A DNA stretch of 64,000 bases from Caldanaerobacter subterraneus (GTDB lineage: Bacteria > Bacillota > Thermoanaerobacteria > Thermoanaerobacterales > Thermoanaerobacteraceae), in NCBI RefSeq assembly GCF_004345675.1, contig NZ_SLWU01000008.1, positions 1-64,000 on the forward strand, given 5' to 3'. Position 1 is the stretch's first letter; every line of letters begins with the position of its first letter. Positions 54,327 to 62,860 of the stretch are shown here, piece after piece. The notes under the pieces were generated by a model, which saw only the letters and a list, made by a program, of their open reading frames with translations, was not told the origin of the DNA and ran no database searches. Position numbers and translations under genes: made by a program.

Positions 54327-56234
54327 TTACTCGATAATGATAATTTCTCCTAAATTGCTATAGTCATACCCTCCAAGCTTATCAAGCTCATTTTTAAATT
54401 CTTCTGAATTTATAACCTCCAAAAACTGCTTTACCCCTTCAAGTTCTAAGTACTCAACGGGAATTGCAATGTCATACTCTTCATTTGCTATCGGAATAAA
54501 ATCAAGGTCCATAATCTTAGCAGCAGAAAATACCCCAAGTCCAGCATCTGCATTTCCTTTAGCTATTTGTGCTGCAACCGAAATATGAGTATATTCTTCC
54601 CTATCATAACCTATGATGTCTTTGGGATTTATACCCAATCTTTTTAATTCATAATCAAGCAAAATCCTTGTACCAGATCCCTTTTGCCTGTTCACAAACC
54701 TTGCACCTTTTTTTACAATATCCTCCAAAGAATTAATCTCTAGTGGATTACCTTTTTTAACCATAAGCCCCTGAATTCTTTTTACAAATTTTATAAGGGC
54801 AATTTTTCTGTTTGGAATATATCTTTTCACATAAGATTTATTATACTCACCCGTTTCCACATCAAGAAGGTGAATTGTTGCAAAATGTGTTTCCCTATCC
54901 TTCAATGAGAGTATTCCCCCAATGCTTCCGACATGGGCTGAAGATAGCGTGAATTTTCCTCTTTTGGCAAGAAGATCTGCTGCAATATCAAGTATCAAAT
55001 CGTGGCTTCCTATACAAAGAATTGTATTTTTAATCTCGTCTTCGCTTTTTAATATGTTTACATTAACCCTTGTCCCTTTTTCATAACCCTCAAGCTCCTC
55101 AGGTATTTCCAAAACCCCATCAGCCCTTACAAGGCTCATTGTAGTACCTGCTCCCCGTTCAATTGGCGCTGCGATGTATTTACCGTCTATAAAACCAAGT
55201 TTTACTCTTACAAACTCAAGATATTTTGAAGATGACATAATTCTTTTTGAAAGAGTTGCTTCTATATATCTCTTATCCTTTATATCATATCCTTGAACAA
55301 AGTTGATAAGCTTCTTAACTATGTTTTCCATTATAAAATAAGCTGAAACAGGAAAACCTGGTATTCCAACAATAGGCTTATTGTTTACCTTTCCTAGTAT
55401 AACTGGCTTTCCAGGTTTTATAGCAATTCCATGAATATAGACTTCACCTAAGGTTTCAATAACCTTTTTAGAATAATCCTCACGTCCTGCAGATGAACCA
55501 GCATTTAATAGGATAATGTCGTATTCCTTTGAAGCTTTATCAACAGCAGCTTTCAATTTCTCAAAATCATCTCTTACAATATCAAATCTTGTTGGAATTC
55601 CGCCGTATTCTTCAACCTGCGCGGCAAAAACTCTCGAGTTAAATTCTATTATATCTCCAACTTTAAGTTCTTCCCCTGGTTCTACTAGCTCTGTTCCTGT
55701 TGGAATGATTGCAACTTTAGGCTTTTTATAAACTTCAACTTCAAATACTCCTCCTGCAATCAAAGCACCAATATCAACAGGTCTTATTCTATGGCTTTGA
55801 GGAAGTATAAGTTGTCCTTCTACTATATCCTCACCAATTTGTCGTATATTTTGCCATGGAATAGCAGGCTTTATTATCTCAACCTCATCTTGAGATACCC
55901 AAATTAAATCTTCAACCATAATTACGCAATCATATTCATCTGGAATAGGATCACCTGTATCAATAACTACATAATCAACTCCTTCTTTAAGCCTTACAGG
56001 ATTTTTGTCTGTTGCAGTAAATGTCTTTTTTGCTACTGTTGCAATCCCGTCAACAGCAGAACAGCTGTAAAAAGGTGATGAAATTTTAGCAAATATAGGT
56101 TTTGCTGTAACTCTACCATTTGCTCCATAAGTTTTTACATATTCTCTTCCAAGCTTAAAATCTTTTATTTTTTCAAGAAAAATATTTATTGCCTCATTCA
56201 AGCTTATATTTGAAAGATAGATATTTTGCCTCAT
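54327..56234 (-). CDS. moeA: MoeA-type molybdenumtransferase with C-terminal periplasmic-binding-like domain
   Basis: A 635-residue fusion. Residues 1-400 are a MoeA domain (inserts metal into MPT-AMP) with SSAGREDYSKKVIE and PGKPVILG motifs. Residues ~420-625 are a type-2 binding-protein-like domain (LDIAADLLAKRG, RFVNRQKGSGTRILLDYE, NADAGLGVFSAAK), as in molybdate-binding PBP_like proteins. Such fusions occur in clostridia and archaea and may sense or hand over the oxyanion. GGAGGG lies 5 nt before the ATG. A second moeA gene without the extra domain lies 1.8 kb upstream. Confidence 0.9.
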   Translation of the reverse strand: MRQNIYLSNISLNEAINIFLEKIKDFKLGREYVKTYGANGRVTAKPIFAKISSPFYSCSAVDGIATVAKKTFTATDKNPVRLKEGVDYVVIDTGDPIPDEYDCVIMVEDLIWVSQDEVEIIKPAIPWQNIRQIGEDIVEGQLILPQSHRIRPVDIGALIAGGVFEVEVYKKPKVAIIPTGTELVEPGEELKVGDIIEFNSRVFAAQVEEYGGIPTRFDIVRDDFEKLKAAVDKASKEYDIILLNAGSSAGREDYSKKVIETLGEVYIHGIAIKPGKPVILGKVNNKPIVGIPGFPVSAYFIMENIVKKLINFVQGYDIKDKRYIEATLSKRIMSSSKYLEFVRVKLGFIDGKYIAAPIERGAGTTMSLVRADGVLEIPEELEGYEKGTRVNVNILKSEDEIKNTILCIGSHDLILDIAADLLAKRGKFTLSSAHVGSIGGILSLKDRETHFATIHLLDVETGEYNKSYVKRYIPNRKIALIKFVKRIQGLMVKKGNPLEINSLEDIVKKGARFVNRQKGSGTRILLDYELKRLGINPKDIIGYDREEYTHISVAAQIAKGNADAGLGVFSAAKIMDLDFIPIANEEYDIAIPVEYLELEGVKQFLEVINSEEFKNELDKLGGYDYSNLGEIIIIE

Positions 56235-56270
56235 AGCACCCTCCTAAAATTTATAAACTTTTAGGTCTTT

Positions 56271-56308
56271 GCAGAATCCCAAAATCCTTATGGATTAAGG
56301 GATTCTGC
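56271..56308. other. Strong hairpin between moeA and the insertion sequence
   Basis: GCAGAATCCC (56271-56280) pairs with GGGATTCTGC (56299-56308), with an inner AATCC/GGATT stem and a TTAT loop. The + strand continues TATATATTTT. It could terminate stray + strand transcription ahead of the transposase or lie in the moeA leader on the minus strand. Its complement does not recur at the right side of the element, so it is probably not a terminal repeat. Confidence 0.6.
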
Positions 56309-56322
56309 TATATATTTTCAAA

Positions 56323-56388
56323 GGAATTCCTCCACTTTCGTCGAATTTATATAGAGAACCAAATCCCAAAAAGAAATGGAGGAAATCC
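56323..56388 (+). promoter_or_regulatory. Hairpin sequestering the transposase ribosome site
   Basis: GGAATTCCTCCACTTTC (56323-56339) pairs with GAAATGGAGGAAATCC (56373-56388), about 15 bp with one mismatch and one bulge. The right arm contains the GGAGG that serves the ATG at 56390. Transcripts entering from outside would fold and mask it. Confidence 0.65.
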
Positions 56389-56389
56389 T

Positions 56390-57808
56390 ATGAAAATCAA
56401 AGCTAAACAACTTTCTCTCTCCGATATTTACGATGATGTTCAATCCTTCTTTGAAGAAGATAAACCCAAGTTTATTAAACTCTTTGATTCCTTTGTTGAT
56501 TTATCTGAACTTATTCCATCTTCTTTTTATGCCCACTATTATTCCCACTTTGGACGTCATAGAGATTTTTCTCTTGAATCTATGCTCACTGCTTTGATTA
56601 TCCAAAAAATTCTCTCTATCCCTACTGTTCAACTCCTTGCACATGTTCTTAAACTATCTAAAGAATTAAGAGAGCTTTGTGGCTTTAAAAGAGTCCCTCA
56701 TCCTTCTCAATTCTCTAGATTTAAATCCATTTTCCTCAAAGATTTGGAGAATTTCTTCAATAATCTTGTTAATTTAACTGAGCCTATTTGTCAGGCTATT
56801 AATCCTTCACTTTCTAATATCCTCATCGCTGATACTACTGGCTTTGAACCTTATGTCAGAGAAAATAATCCTAAGTTCTTTGATTCCCTTTATAGAAATA
56901 TTAAAAAGTTCTCTAAATCTAATCCTGATTTTGATGCCCACTCTTATGCTTGTTCTAAAATGCCTAAGTTCGCTCACTCTAATCCTGATGCTAAATTCTC
57001 TTATATTAATGGCCATTATTGTTACTCTATCAAAGCTACCATCCTCACTAATGGCTTAGGCATTATTCAGCATATTAGTTTCTATGACGATGATTCTTTA
57101 AATGTCAATACTGCTAAATCTGCTGCCGAGTCTAAAGATTTGTACGATTCTAAAACTTTAATCCCTTCTCTTAAGGAATTCTTTAATTTACATCCTAATT
57201 TCTCTTATAGATACTTCTTAGGTGACGCTGGGTTTGATTCTTTTGATAATTATAAATACTTGTTCTCAAAGCTTGGCATAATCCCTATTATCCCTATTAA
57301 CCCTCGAAATTCTAAAAACTTACCTCAGCCTACTTTTAACTCTGATGGTATCCCTACCTGCCCCCGTGACCCTTCTCTTAAAATGTCCTATGATGGCATC
57401 GTTCGGGAAAAAGGTAGAGCTACCAGAATTAAATGGCTTTGCCCTATGTCCAAAAAAGTTAGACTAAATGGTAAAACTACTTATATCCTTCAATGTGATA
57501 ACCCCTGTACCTCTTCTAAATGTGGCAGAATATTCTATACTACCCTTGATATTGATTTTAGAAAAAATACTTTTGTCCCTCGTAACTCTAAAAAGTGGTC
57601 CAAACTTTATGAAAAACGCCCTATTATTGAAAAATCTATTTCTCTTTTAAAAAGTTCTATCGCTGTTGATAGCTTTAAACTCATAAATACCAGGTCAATC
57701 AAAGCTGATGTTTTTCTTGGGGCTATCACTCAACATATTGGTTTAATTATTACTGCAAAGCTTGGTACTTTTGAACATCCTTTATCTTTGAAAAAACTTT
57801 TGGCTTGA
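56390..57808 (+). CDS. IS4/IS5-superfamily (DDE) transposase
   Basis: A 472-residue transposase with an N-terminal DUF772-like helical region (SLESMLTALIIQKILSIPTVQLL), then a DDE domain: first aspartate in LIADTTGFEP, second in FLGDAGFDS, and a late glutamate region (YEKRPIIEKSISLLKSS). A zinc-ribbon-like patch (CDNPCTSSKCG) precedes the end. The frame is complete, so the element may be active. The family assignment within IS4/IS5/IS1182 is uncertain. Confidence 0.85.
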   Translation: MKIKAKQLSLSDIYDDVQSFFEEDKPKFIKLFDSFVDLSELIPSSFYAHYYSHFGRHRDFSLESMLTALIIQKILSIPTVQLLAHVLKLSKELRELCGFKRVPHPSQFSRFKSIFLKDLENFFNNLVNLTEPICQAINPSLSNILIADTTGFEPYVRENNPKFFDSLYRNIKKFSKSNPDFDAHSYACSKMPKFAHSNPDAKFSYINGHYCYSIKATILTNGLGIIQHISFYDDDSLNVNTAKSAAESKDLYDSKTLIPSLKEFFNLHPNFSYRYFLGDAGFDSFDNYKYLFSKLGIIPIIPINPRNSKNLPQPTFNSDGIPTCPRDPSLKMSYDGIVREKGRATRIKWLCPMSKKVRLNGKTTYILQCDNPCTSSKCGRIFYTTLDIDFRKNTFVPRNSKKWSKLYEKRPIIEKSISLLKSSIAVDSFKLINTRSIKADVFLGAITQHIGLIITAKLGTFEHPLSLKKLLA

Positions 57809-58005
57809 TAACTTGTTCTTATGATTTGATTTGTTTGTCATCTTTTTACATTAAAAAGGTGTGTTAAGTATTGTCTTTTTTGAATTTGTATCTTTCTTCC
57901 ATTTCTCTTTTTCCGTCTTGAGTGTGCCTTTAAAATATAATTTCTTTATTTTGTTCCTTGTAATGTAACTTTTTTACTCTAATATTTATCTCATTTTGCA
58001 ATCAC

Positions 58006-59226
58006 CTATTTATAAACTTTAACTATTTGTCCTTCAGATATGCCCTCTAATTCTTTTTCGATGTAAACATATCCAAAGGATTTTGCAAAACGAGATATAA
58101 GTCCTGATTCATAATAAGTGGGATACGCAATTAATTTTCCTTCCACTTCTTTTATACTAACAGGTAAAAATTCTGCTCTACCCTCAGCCTTATGATAGTT
58201 TACGGCAAACCTGCACTCAACCGGATATTCTTCTCTTTCAAAATTCCTTATCCTGTCCAAATAGTGAATAACAAGGGTTTTAAATATTACCGCACAGGCC
58301 AGTGGATGCCCTGGAAGTCCAAATATGAATTTATCACCTACTTTTCCAACAATCGTAGGTTTCCCAGGTCGTATAGCAACTCCATGAATAAAAATATTCG
58401 AATTTTCAAATGAACTTATAACCCTGAGAGTTTCATCTTTGTTGCCGGCTGAACTGCCACCCGACATCAAAACCAAATCGCATTCACTTATTGCCGCTTG
58501 CAATTTCTCTCTTAATTTTTCATAATCATCTTTAACAATGCCGTATAGAATAGGCTCTGCTCCTTCTTCAAGACACAGAGAGTATAACAGATAGCTATTT
58601 ATGTCCCTGACCTGTCCTTTATTAATTTTCTCCTTAGGGTCCACTATCTCATCGCCTGTGGAAATAATTCCAACCTTTACTTTTTTATAAACCTCCACCT
58701 CTAATATTCCAAGACTTGATAAAACCCCTATTTCGTAGGGTCTCAATTTTGTGCCTTTTTTTAAAATGAGTTCACCTTTTTTTACATCTTCTCCAATTTC
58801 AATTATGTTTTGAAAGGGCGCAGCTGGTTTATTGACTAAAATAGTTTCATCATCAAGTTTTTCTGTGTATTCAATCATAACAACAGTATCGGCACTTTTA
58901 GGAAGCATACCCCCTGTTGGAACATACATGCACTCTCCTGGCATTATATCCAGGGTTGGTTCCGTTCCTATCTTGACTTCTCCAACAAGCTTTAAAATTG
59001 CAGGTAAACTCTCACTCGCTCCAAAAACATCACTCGAAATCACAGCATATCCATCAACGGTTGATTTTCTAAAATCGGGAACATTTTCCGGTGCATATAT
59101 GTCTTCTGCTAAAATTCTTCCTAACGAATTTAAAATACTTATTTTCTCTATGCCAGGTTTAAAACTAATATTTTTTTCTATTATCTCCTTTGCCTCTTTT
59201 ACTGTAACAAGTTTTAAAAGTTCCAT
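58006..59226 (-). CDS. moeA: MoeA-type molybdenumtransferase (second copy)
   Basis: A 406-residue MoeA without the C-terminal binding domain. The ATG at 59226 has AAAGGA upstream and opens MELLKLVTVKEAKEI; an upstream extension is not supported. It has motifs DFRKSTVDGYAV, SGGSSAGNKDET, PGKPTIVGKVGDK and GLPGHPLACAV. Organisms that use both molybdenum and tungsten often have two MoeA proteins, so separate metal preferences are possible. Overlaps the stop of mogA/moaB closely. Confidence 0.92.
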   Translation of the reverse strand: MELLKLVTVKEAKEIIEKNISFKPGIEKISILNSLGRILAEDIYAPENVPDFRKSTVDGYAVISSDVFGASESLPAILKLVGEVKIGTEPTLDIMPGECMYVPTGGMLPKSADTVVMIEYTEKLDDETILVNKPAAPFQNIIEIGEDVKKGELILKKGTKLRPYEIGVLSSLGILEVEVYKKVKVGIISTGDEIVDPKEKINKGQVRDINSYLLYSLCLEEGAEPILYGIVKDDYEKLREKLQAAISECDLVLMSGGSSAGNKDETLRVISSFENSNIFIHGVAIRPGKPTIVGKVGDKFIFGLPGHPLACAVIFKTLVIHYLDRIRNFEREEYPVECRFAVNYHKAEGRAEFLPVSIKEVEGKLIAYPTYYESGLISRFAKSFGYVYIEKELEGISEGQIVKVYK

Positions 59227-59227
59227 T

Positions 59228-59725
59228 TTAATCGTCCTTTCTTGCACATTCTGAAGCTTCACCCTTTAAAATCTCAATTCCATGCTTAAGAGCAGGTAAA
59301 ACAACATTTAAGTTTTCAACAGCCCCCTTAGGGCTTCCTGGAAGATTTATGATTAAAGTGCTCTTTCTAATTCCTGCAACAGCGCGGGATAGCATAGCAT
59401 GTGGAGTTATTTCTAAAGACTTTGCCCTCATTGCTTCTGGAATTCCAGGAACCAATTTCTCAACCACAGCCATCGTTGCTTCTGGTGTTACGTCCCTCTT
59501 TGAAAATCCAGTTCCTCCATTTGTCAAAACAAGGTCAACTTTTAATTCATCACAAAATCTTACTAGTTCACGTTTTATATCTTCTATTTCATCTGGAACG
59601 ATTCTTATTTCTTCAATAGAATATATCGCTGGATCTAAAACTTCTTTTATAGCAGATGATGTTGTGTCAATTCTCTCTCCTCTAAAACCCTTGTCACTAA
59701 CAGTCAAAATAGCAACTTTAATCAT
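59228..59725 (-). CDS. moaB: Molybdopterin adenylyltransferase (MogA/MoaB family)
   Basis: Adenylates molybdopterin before metal insertion by MoeA. The ATG at 59725 has AGGGGATGA upstream; the in-frame extension to 59758 has none. The 165 residues show ILTVSDKGFRGERIDTT, the MPT-binding LTNGGTGFSKRDVTPEA and NLPGSPKGAVEN. First gene of the cofactor operon moaB-moeA-(IS)-moeA-moaA-moaC-MOSC. Confidence 0.93.
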   Translation of the reverse strand: MIKVAILTVSDKGFRGERIDTTSSAIKEVLDPAIYSIEEIRIVPDEIEDIKRELVRFCDELKVDLVLTNGGTGFSKRDVTPEATMAVVEKLVPGIPEAMRAKSLEITPHAMLSRAVAGIRKSTLIINLPGSPKGAVENLNVVLPALKHGIEILKGEASECARKDD

Positions 59726-59910
59726 TAATTTATCATCCCCTTTCTTGCTTTCCCCCACTAATTTATTTTTTTATCCTGCCTTCATTTATAATAAAAGTAT
59801 AGTAATTAGTATTCCTTCTACTTGAAATAAAAAACTTTTTTCGCAAACTGCTTAAATAAGTATGGTATAGAGTAGAGACATATTGAGCAACCTTTGTATC
59901 CCGAAAAACT

Positions 59911-60672
59911 TTACTCCGGAAAAATCTCACGCACGAGTGGAGATTGTATGCGCAAAGTTTGGGTTTTACCTTGTGCAACAATGTGCCCATCCAAAAGAAC
60001 CAGCGTGCGCTCAGTAAGATCGAGAAGGTCACGAAAATCATGACTAATAAGAAGCAGTGAAACCTTGTTTTTTGCCAGAATCTCCCGAAGAAGGGCCTTT
60101 AGTGGACTCCGTGAAGTAGCATCCACTGCTGCAAAAGGTTCATCAAGGAACAAAATTTCCGGTTCCATAGCAAACGCCCTTGCTAGCTGAAGACGTGCAA
60201 GTTCTCCCCCAGAAAGTGTATGTATCCGCTGAAAAGCAAGCTTTTCTAAATCAAAACACTTAAGCCACTCATATGCCCGCTTGGTTGCTTCTCGGGCAGA
60301 AAGTCCTCGCATGCGCAGGGGAATACTCACGTTTTGCAAAACACTCCCTGTGAGCGTCGTCGGTTGTTGAAAGACGATAGACATCTTTCGGCGAACAGTC
60401 ACTGAAGACCGCCCGTCTCCCATAAAGCCAAGAACTGTAAGCCTCCCAGAAGACGGTGGAATTAGTAAGGATAAGACTTTAAGGAGCGTACTTTTTCCTG
60501 AACCATTGGGACCCGCAAGTCCCAAACGTTCCCCTTGATGCAAAACGAGGCTTATGTTTCGCAGGATAAAGCGTTCATTGCGCCGTACACTAATATCTTC
60601 GGCTATAATAACCGGCGTTTGATTCTCTATATCCCGAAAATCGGTAGCTTTGCGTTCAAACATATAATTCAT
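59911..60672 (-). CDS. tupC: Tungstate/molybdate ABC transporter ATP-binding protein (TupC type)
   Basis: A 253-residue ATPase with Walker A GPNGSGKSTLLK, Q-loop VFQQPTTLTGSV, signature LSGGELARLQLAR, Walker B EILFLDEPFAAVD and LISHDFRDLLDL. The longer-than-usual N-terminus of ~25 residues is retained because GGAGG precedes the ATG at 60672. Third gene of tupA-tupB-tupC. Codon and base composition here look richer in G+C than the cofactor genes next door. Confidence 0.85.
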   Translation of the reverse strand: MNYMFERKATDFRDIENQTPVIIAEDISVRRNERFILRNISLVLHQGERLGLAGPNGSGKSTLLKVLSLLIPPSSGRLTVLGFMGDGRSSVTVRRKMSIVFQQPTTLTGSVLQNVSIPLRMRGLSAREATKRAYEWLKCFDLEKLAFQRIHTLSGGELARLQLARAFAMEPEILFLDEPFAAVDATSRSPLKALLREILAKNKVSLLLISHDFRDLLDLTERTLVLLDGHIVAQGKTQTLRIQSPLVREIFPE

Positions 60673-60722
60673 ACTCCTCTACCTCCTTTCTTTAATCTAA
60701 TTATTTCTTGTTTTTCCCGCTT

Positions 60723-61421
60723 CTACTTTAAGTTTTGTTGATACTGAAGATGGGTAATAAAGGCAGTAATAGAAAACGATAAGGCAAGAAGTACAAAACT
60801 TATCGCTAACGCGCGGTCAAACTCACCCTTAGATACTTCAAGAACAATAGCGGTGGTAAGCGTGCGGGTTTCCCCAGCGATGTTCCCTCCTACCATCATT
60901 GCTGCTCCTACCTCCGAAATTGCACGTCCAAAACCGGCAATGATTGCTGTTAAAACTGAGCTACGAATTTCCCGAAGTAAAAGCCACATATATTGAAGAG
61001 GGTTCAACCCTAAAGAAAGAAAAAAATCGTGTAATTTAGCTTTTTTATCCGACGCAGCTGCAGCTACCAAAGCTATAATAATAGGCACGGTAAGAATTAC
61101 TTCAGCAATGATGATGGCAGTAGGAGTATAAATCAGCTTTAGTCCTCCTAAAGGGCCGGTACGCCATAGCACAATAGCTACCCAAAGCCCCACAACTGTC
61201 GGTGGAAGTCCCATGCCGGTATTGGCTAAAGTCAGAAGAAAATCCCTGCCACGGAACGTGCTTACTCCAAGTGCAATCCCAAGTGGAAGGCCAATGGCTG
61301 AACTTATCCCTATAGCCCACGCAGCAATCCTAAGAGAAAGAAGAGTAATTTCTCTGATTTCTGGATCCCCATGAAAAAGAAATTTGAATGCTCCTTTCAG
61401 GCCTTCCCAAATAAGTTCCAC
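60723..61421 (-). CDS. tupB: Tungstate/molybdate ABC transporter permease (TupB type)
   Basis: A 232-residue permease with about six membrane segments and the inner-loop motif AIIAGFGRAISEVGAAMMVGGNI, typical of tungstate/molybdate permeases of the Tup group. The start is GTG, with AAGGAG 10 nt upstream. Follows tupA by 14 bp. Confidence 0.87.
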   Translation of the reverse strand: MELIWEGLKGAFKFLFHGDPEIREITLLSLRIAAWAIGISSAIGLPLGIALGVSTFRGRDFLLTLANTGMGLPPTVVGLWVAIVLWRTGPLGGLKLIYTPTAIIIAEVILTVPIIIALVAAAASDKKAKLHDFFLSLGLNPLQYMWLLLREIRSSVLTAIIAGFGRAISEVGAAMMVGGNIAGETRTLTTAIVLEVSKGEFDRALAISFVLLALSFSITAFITHLQYQQNLK

Positions 61422-61435
61422 TTTTATTCAACTCC

Positions 61436-62320
61436 TTATTCTACTTCCCCTTTTTGGGCATTGGGGAAAAAGAGCGGCACTCCGTATTTGTCTACCCCAA
61501 ATTTGCCAATAAGTTCCTGCGTTCTGGGCGAAATCATAAACTCCACAAAAGCTTTGGCTCCATCGCTGTTTATGTGTTTCCCAGGATGTTTCTCGGGGTT
61601 AACCTGCATGACGTGATAAATATTAAGAAGACCCTTATCTCCTTCTCGAACAATGGTAAGATCTAATTTATCGCGGTATGCAAGGTATGTTCCCCGATCA
61701 GTTAGTGTATACGCCCGTTTTTCGTTAGCAATAAGGAGCGTTTGTCCCATTCCTGTGCCGCTTTCTATATACCACGACTTTCCCTTGGGATCAATCCCTG
61801 CTGCTTTCCATAAACTCAATTCCTTTTTGTGTGTACCCGAATCATCACCCCTCGAAACAAACGGTACACCTTTTTCAGCAATCGCCTGAAAGGCTGCTTC
61901 TACTGAAACCGCATTCTTAACTTGCGCTGGATCCTCTGAAGGACCAACCACAATGAAATCATTGTGCATTACCAACTGATAGTTTATAACATCCTTGTTG
62001 TCCACAAGTTCTTTCTCTGCCGCAGGAGCATGTGTAAGAAGAACATCTGCTTCCCCCCTTTTTCCCATCTCCAAAGCCTGTCCTGTCCCCACGGCAACCA
62101 CTTTTACTTTGTATCCTGTTTCTTTCTCAAAGATCGGTAAAAGGTAATCCAAAAGCCCACTATCCTGCGGGCCTGTTGTTGTCGCCAAAATTACATCTCG
62201 ATTACCTGGGGAAATCTTCTCTGAAGTTTTAGAACCTGTACAACCGTTCAGAGAAAATAAACTAAACAACAAAATAGAATATAAAAGGATCATCAAAAAC
62301 TTCTTTGATATTCTTGCCAT
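61436..62320 (-). CDS. tupA: Tungstate-binding lipoprotein (TupA type)
   Basis: Extracellular receptor for the Tup importer. The ATG at 62320 has GGAGG 9 nt upstream; an ATG at 62329 does not. The 294 residues have a lipoprotein signal (lipobox SLNGC), then the TupA signature ATTTGPQDSGLLDYLLP and the anion-binding RGDDSGTHKKE, found in tungstate-selective TupA proteins. Tungstate over molybdate is thus favoured from family knowledge, not proven. Preceded by a probable cofactor riboswitch. Confidence 0.9.
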   Translation of the reverse strand: MARISKKFLMILLYSILLFSLFSLNGCTGSKTSEKISPGNRDVILATTTGPQDSGLLDYLLPIFEKETGYKVKVVAVGTGQALEMGKRGEADVLLTHAPAAEKELVDNKDVINYQLVMHNDFIVVGPSEDPAQVKNAVSVEAAFQAIAEKGVPFVSRGDDSGTHKKELSLWKAAGIDPKGKSWYIESGTGMGQTLLIANEKRAYTLTDRGTYLAYRDKLDLTIVREGDKGLLNIYHVMQVNPEKHPGKHINSDGAKAFVEFMISPRTQELIGKFGVDKYGVPLFFPNAQKGEVE

Positions 62321-62431
62321 GGTATTCATCCTCCATCATCACTATTAGTTTTTGTTTAAACCTTACCCATTAAAACTGGAAAGATTCCATTCTTTAGCTT
62401 TTACCATTGAAATTAGTCCCTAACAAAGGTA

Positions 62432-62456
62432 CAAAAAAATGCCTTCCGGAGAAGGC
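62432..62456 (-). terminator. Expression-platform terminator of the tup riboswitch
   Basis: GCCTTC (62441-62446) pairs with GAAGGC (62451-62456), loop TCCG on the minus strand, followed by A and seven T (62433-62439). It lies between the aptamer and tupA, about 110 nt before the tupA start. Confidence 0.88.
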
Positions 62457-62645
62457 ACTGCATCGTTTTCGCAAAGCAAGGACACAATTACTTTACCTTA
62501 CGCATTCTTGCTTTGCATAAATGCAAATGCATTGCCTCTCCTTTCCAACACGGGAGGCATTGATGTTTCCATCAATACCCTATCGGCCTTTATCTCATAG
62601 GGCTCTTCGCCCCTTAGACATAAAGGCTCGGAGAGTTATTCTCCT
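62457..62645 (-). ncRNA. Probable Moco-type riboswitch controlling tupABC
   Basis: The minus strand forms P2 (62620-62627 with 62586-62593, arms ATAAAGGC on the + strand), a hairpin ATTGATG-GAAA-CATCAAT (62576-62559) with a GNRA loop, directly followed by GCCTCCC pairing with GGAGAGGC (62558-62534). It is preceded by CTCTCCGAGCC. This order, GNRA hairpin then GCCTCCC stem, is that of the Moco RNA motif. A further 10-bp stem GCAAAGCAAG/CTTGCTTTGC (62471-62480/62507-62516) lies before the terminator. TTGACG (62687-62682), 17 nt, TAAAAA is a possible promoter. The remaining 62646-62860 holds nothing else recognisable. Confidence 0.75.
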
Positions 62646-62860
62646 TACTTTAATAATTTTTTTATCTCGATTAATTAGCTTCGTCAAGCGATCTTAGATA
62701 CATAATTTTTGTCCACCCCAACATTATTTATAGTAAGAACACCAGCATTGGTTAAAAAGACTAATAACACTTCACATTACTCTTCCTGTCATAAGATCCT
62801 TAAGTCTGTGGTAATTATCCTAAACTAATAATTTCAATTCATCTATGCGTTTATGGTGCA

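Larger units (their letters stand above)
56323..57808 (+). mobile_element. Insertion sequence between the two moeA genes
   Basis: A single transposase gene in opposite orientation to the flanking cofactor operon, with gene-free flanks of about 155 and 200 bp. I could not fix the terminal inverted repeats or target duplication. A weak candidate is TATATTTTCAAAGG (56312-56325) against the reverse complement of the region near 57930. The coordinates given are a minimum (leader hairpin to transposase stop). Confidence 0.7.

Noticed and set aside
56312-57945. Terminal inverted repeats of the insertion sequence
   Set aside because: The best candidate (TATATTTT-CAAAGG against its imperfect complement) is AT-rich and short; without a second copy or a target duplication it cannot be trusted.
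59763-60041. Open frame of about 92 residues at the end of tupC
   Set aside because: It overlaps the tupC coding end in another frame and reads as low-quality sequence without a ribosome site.
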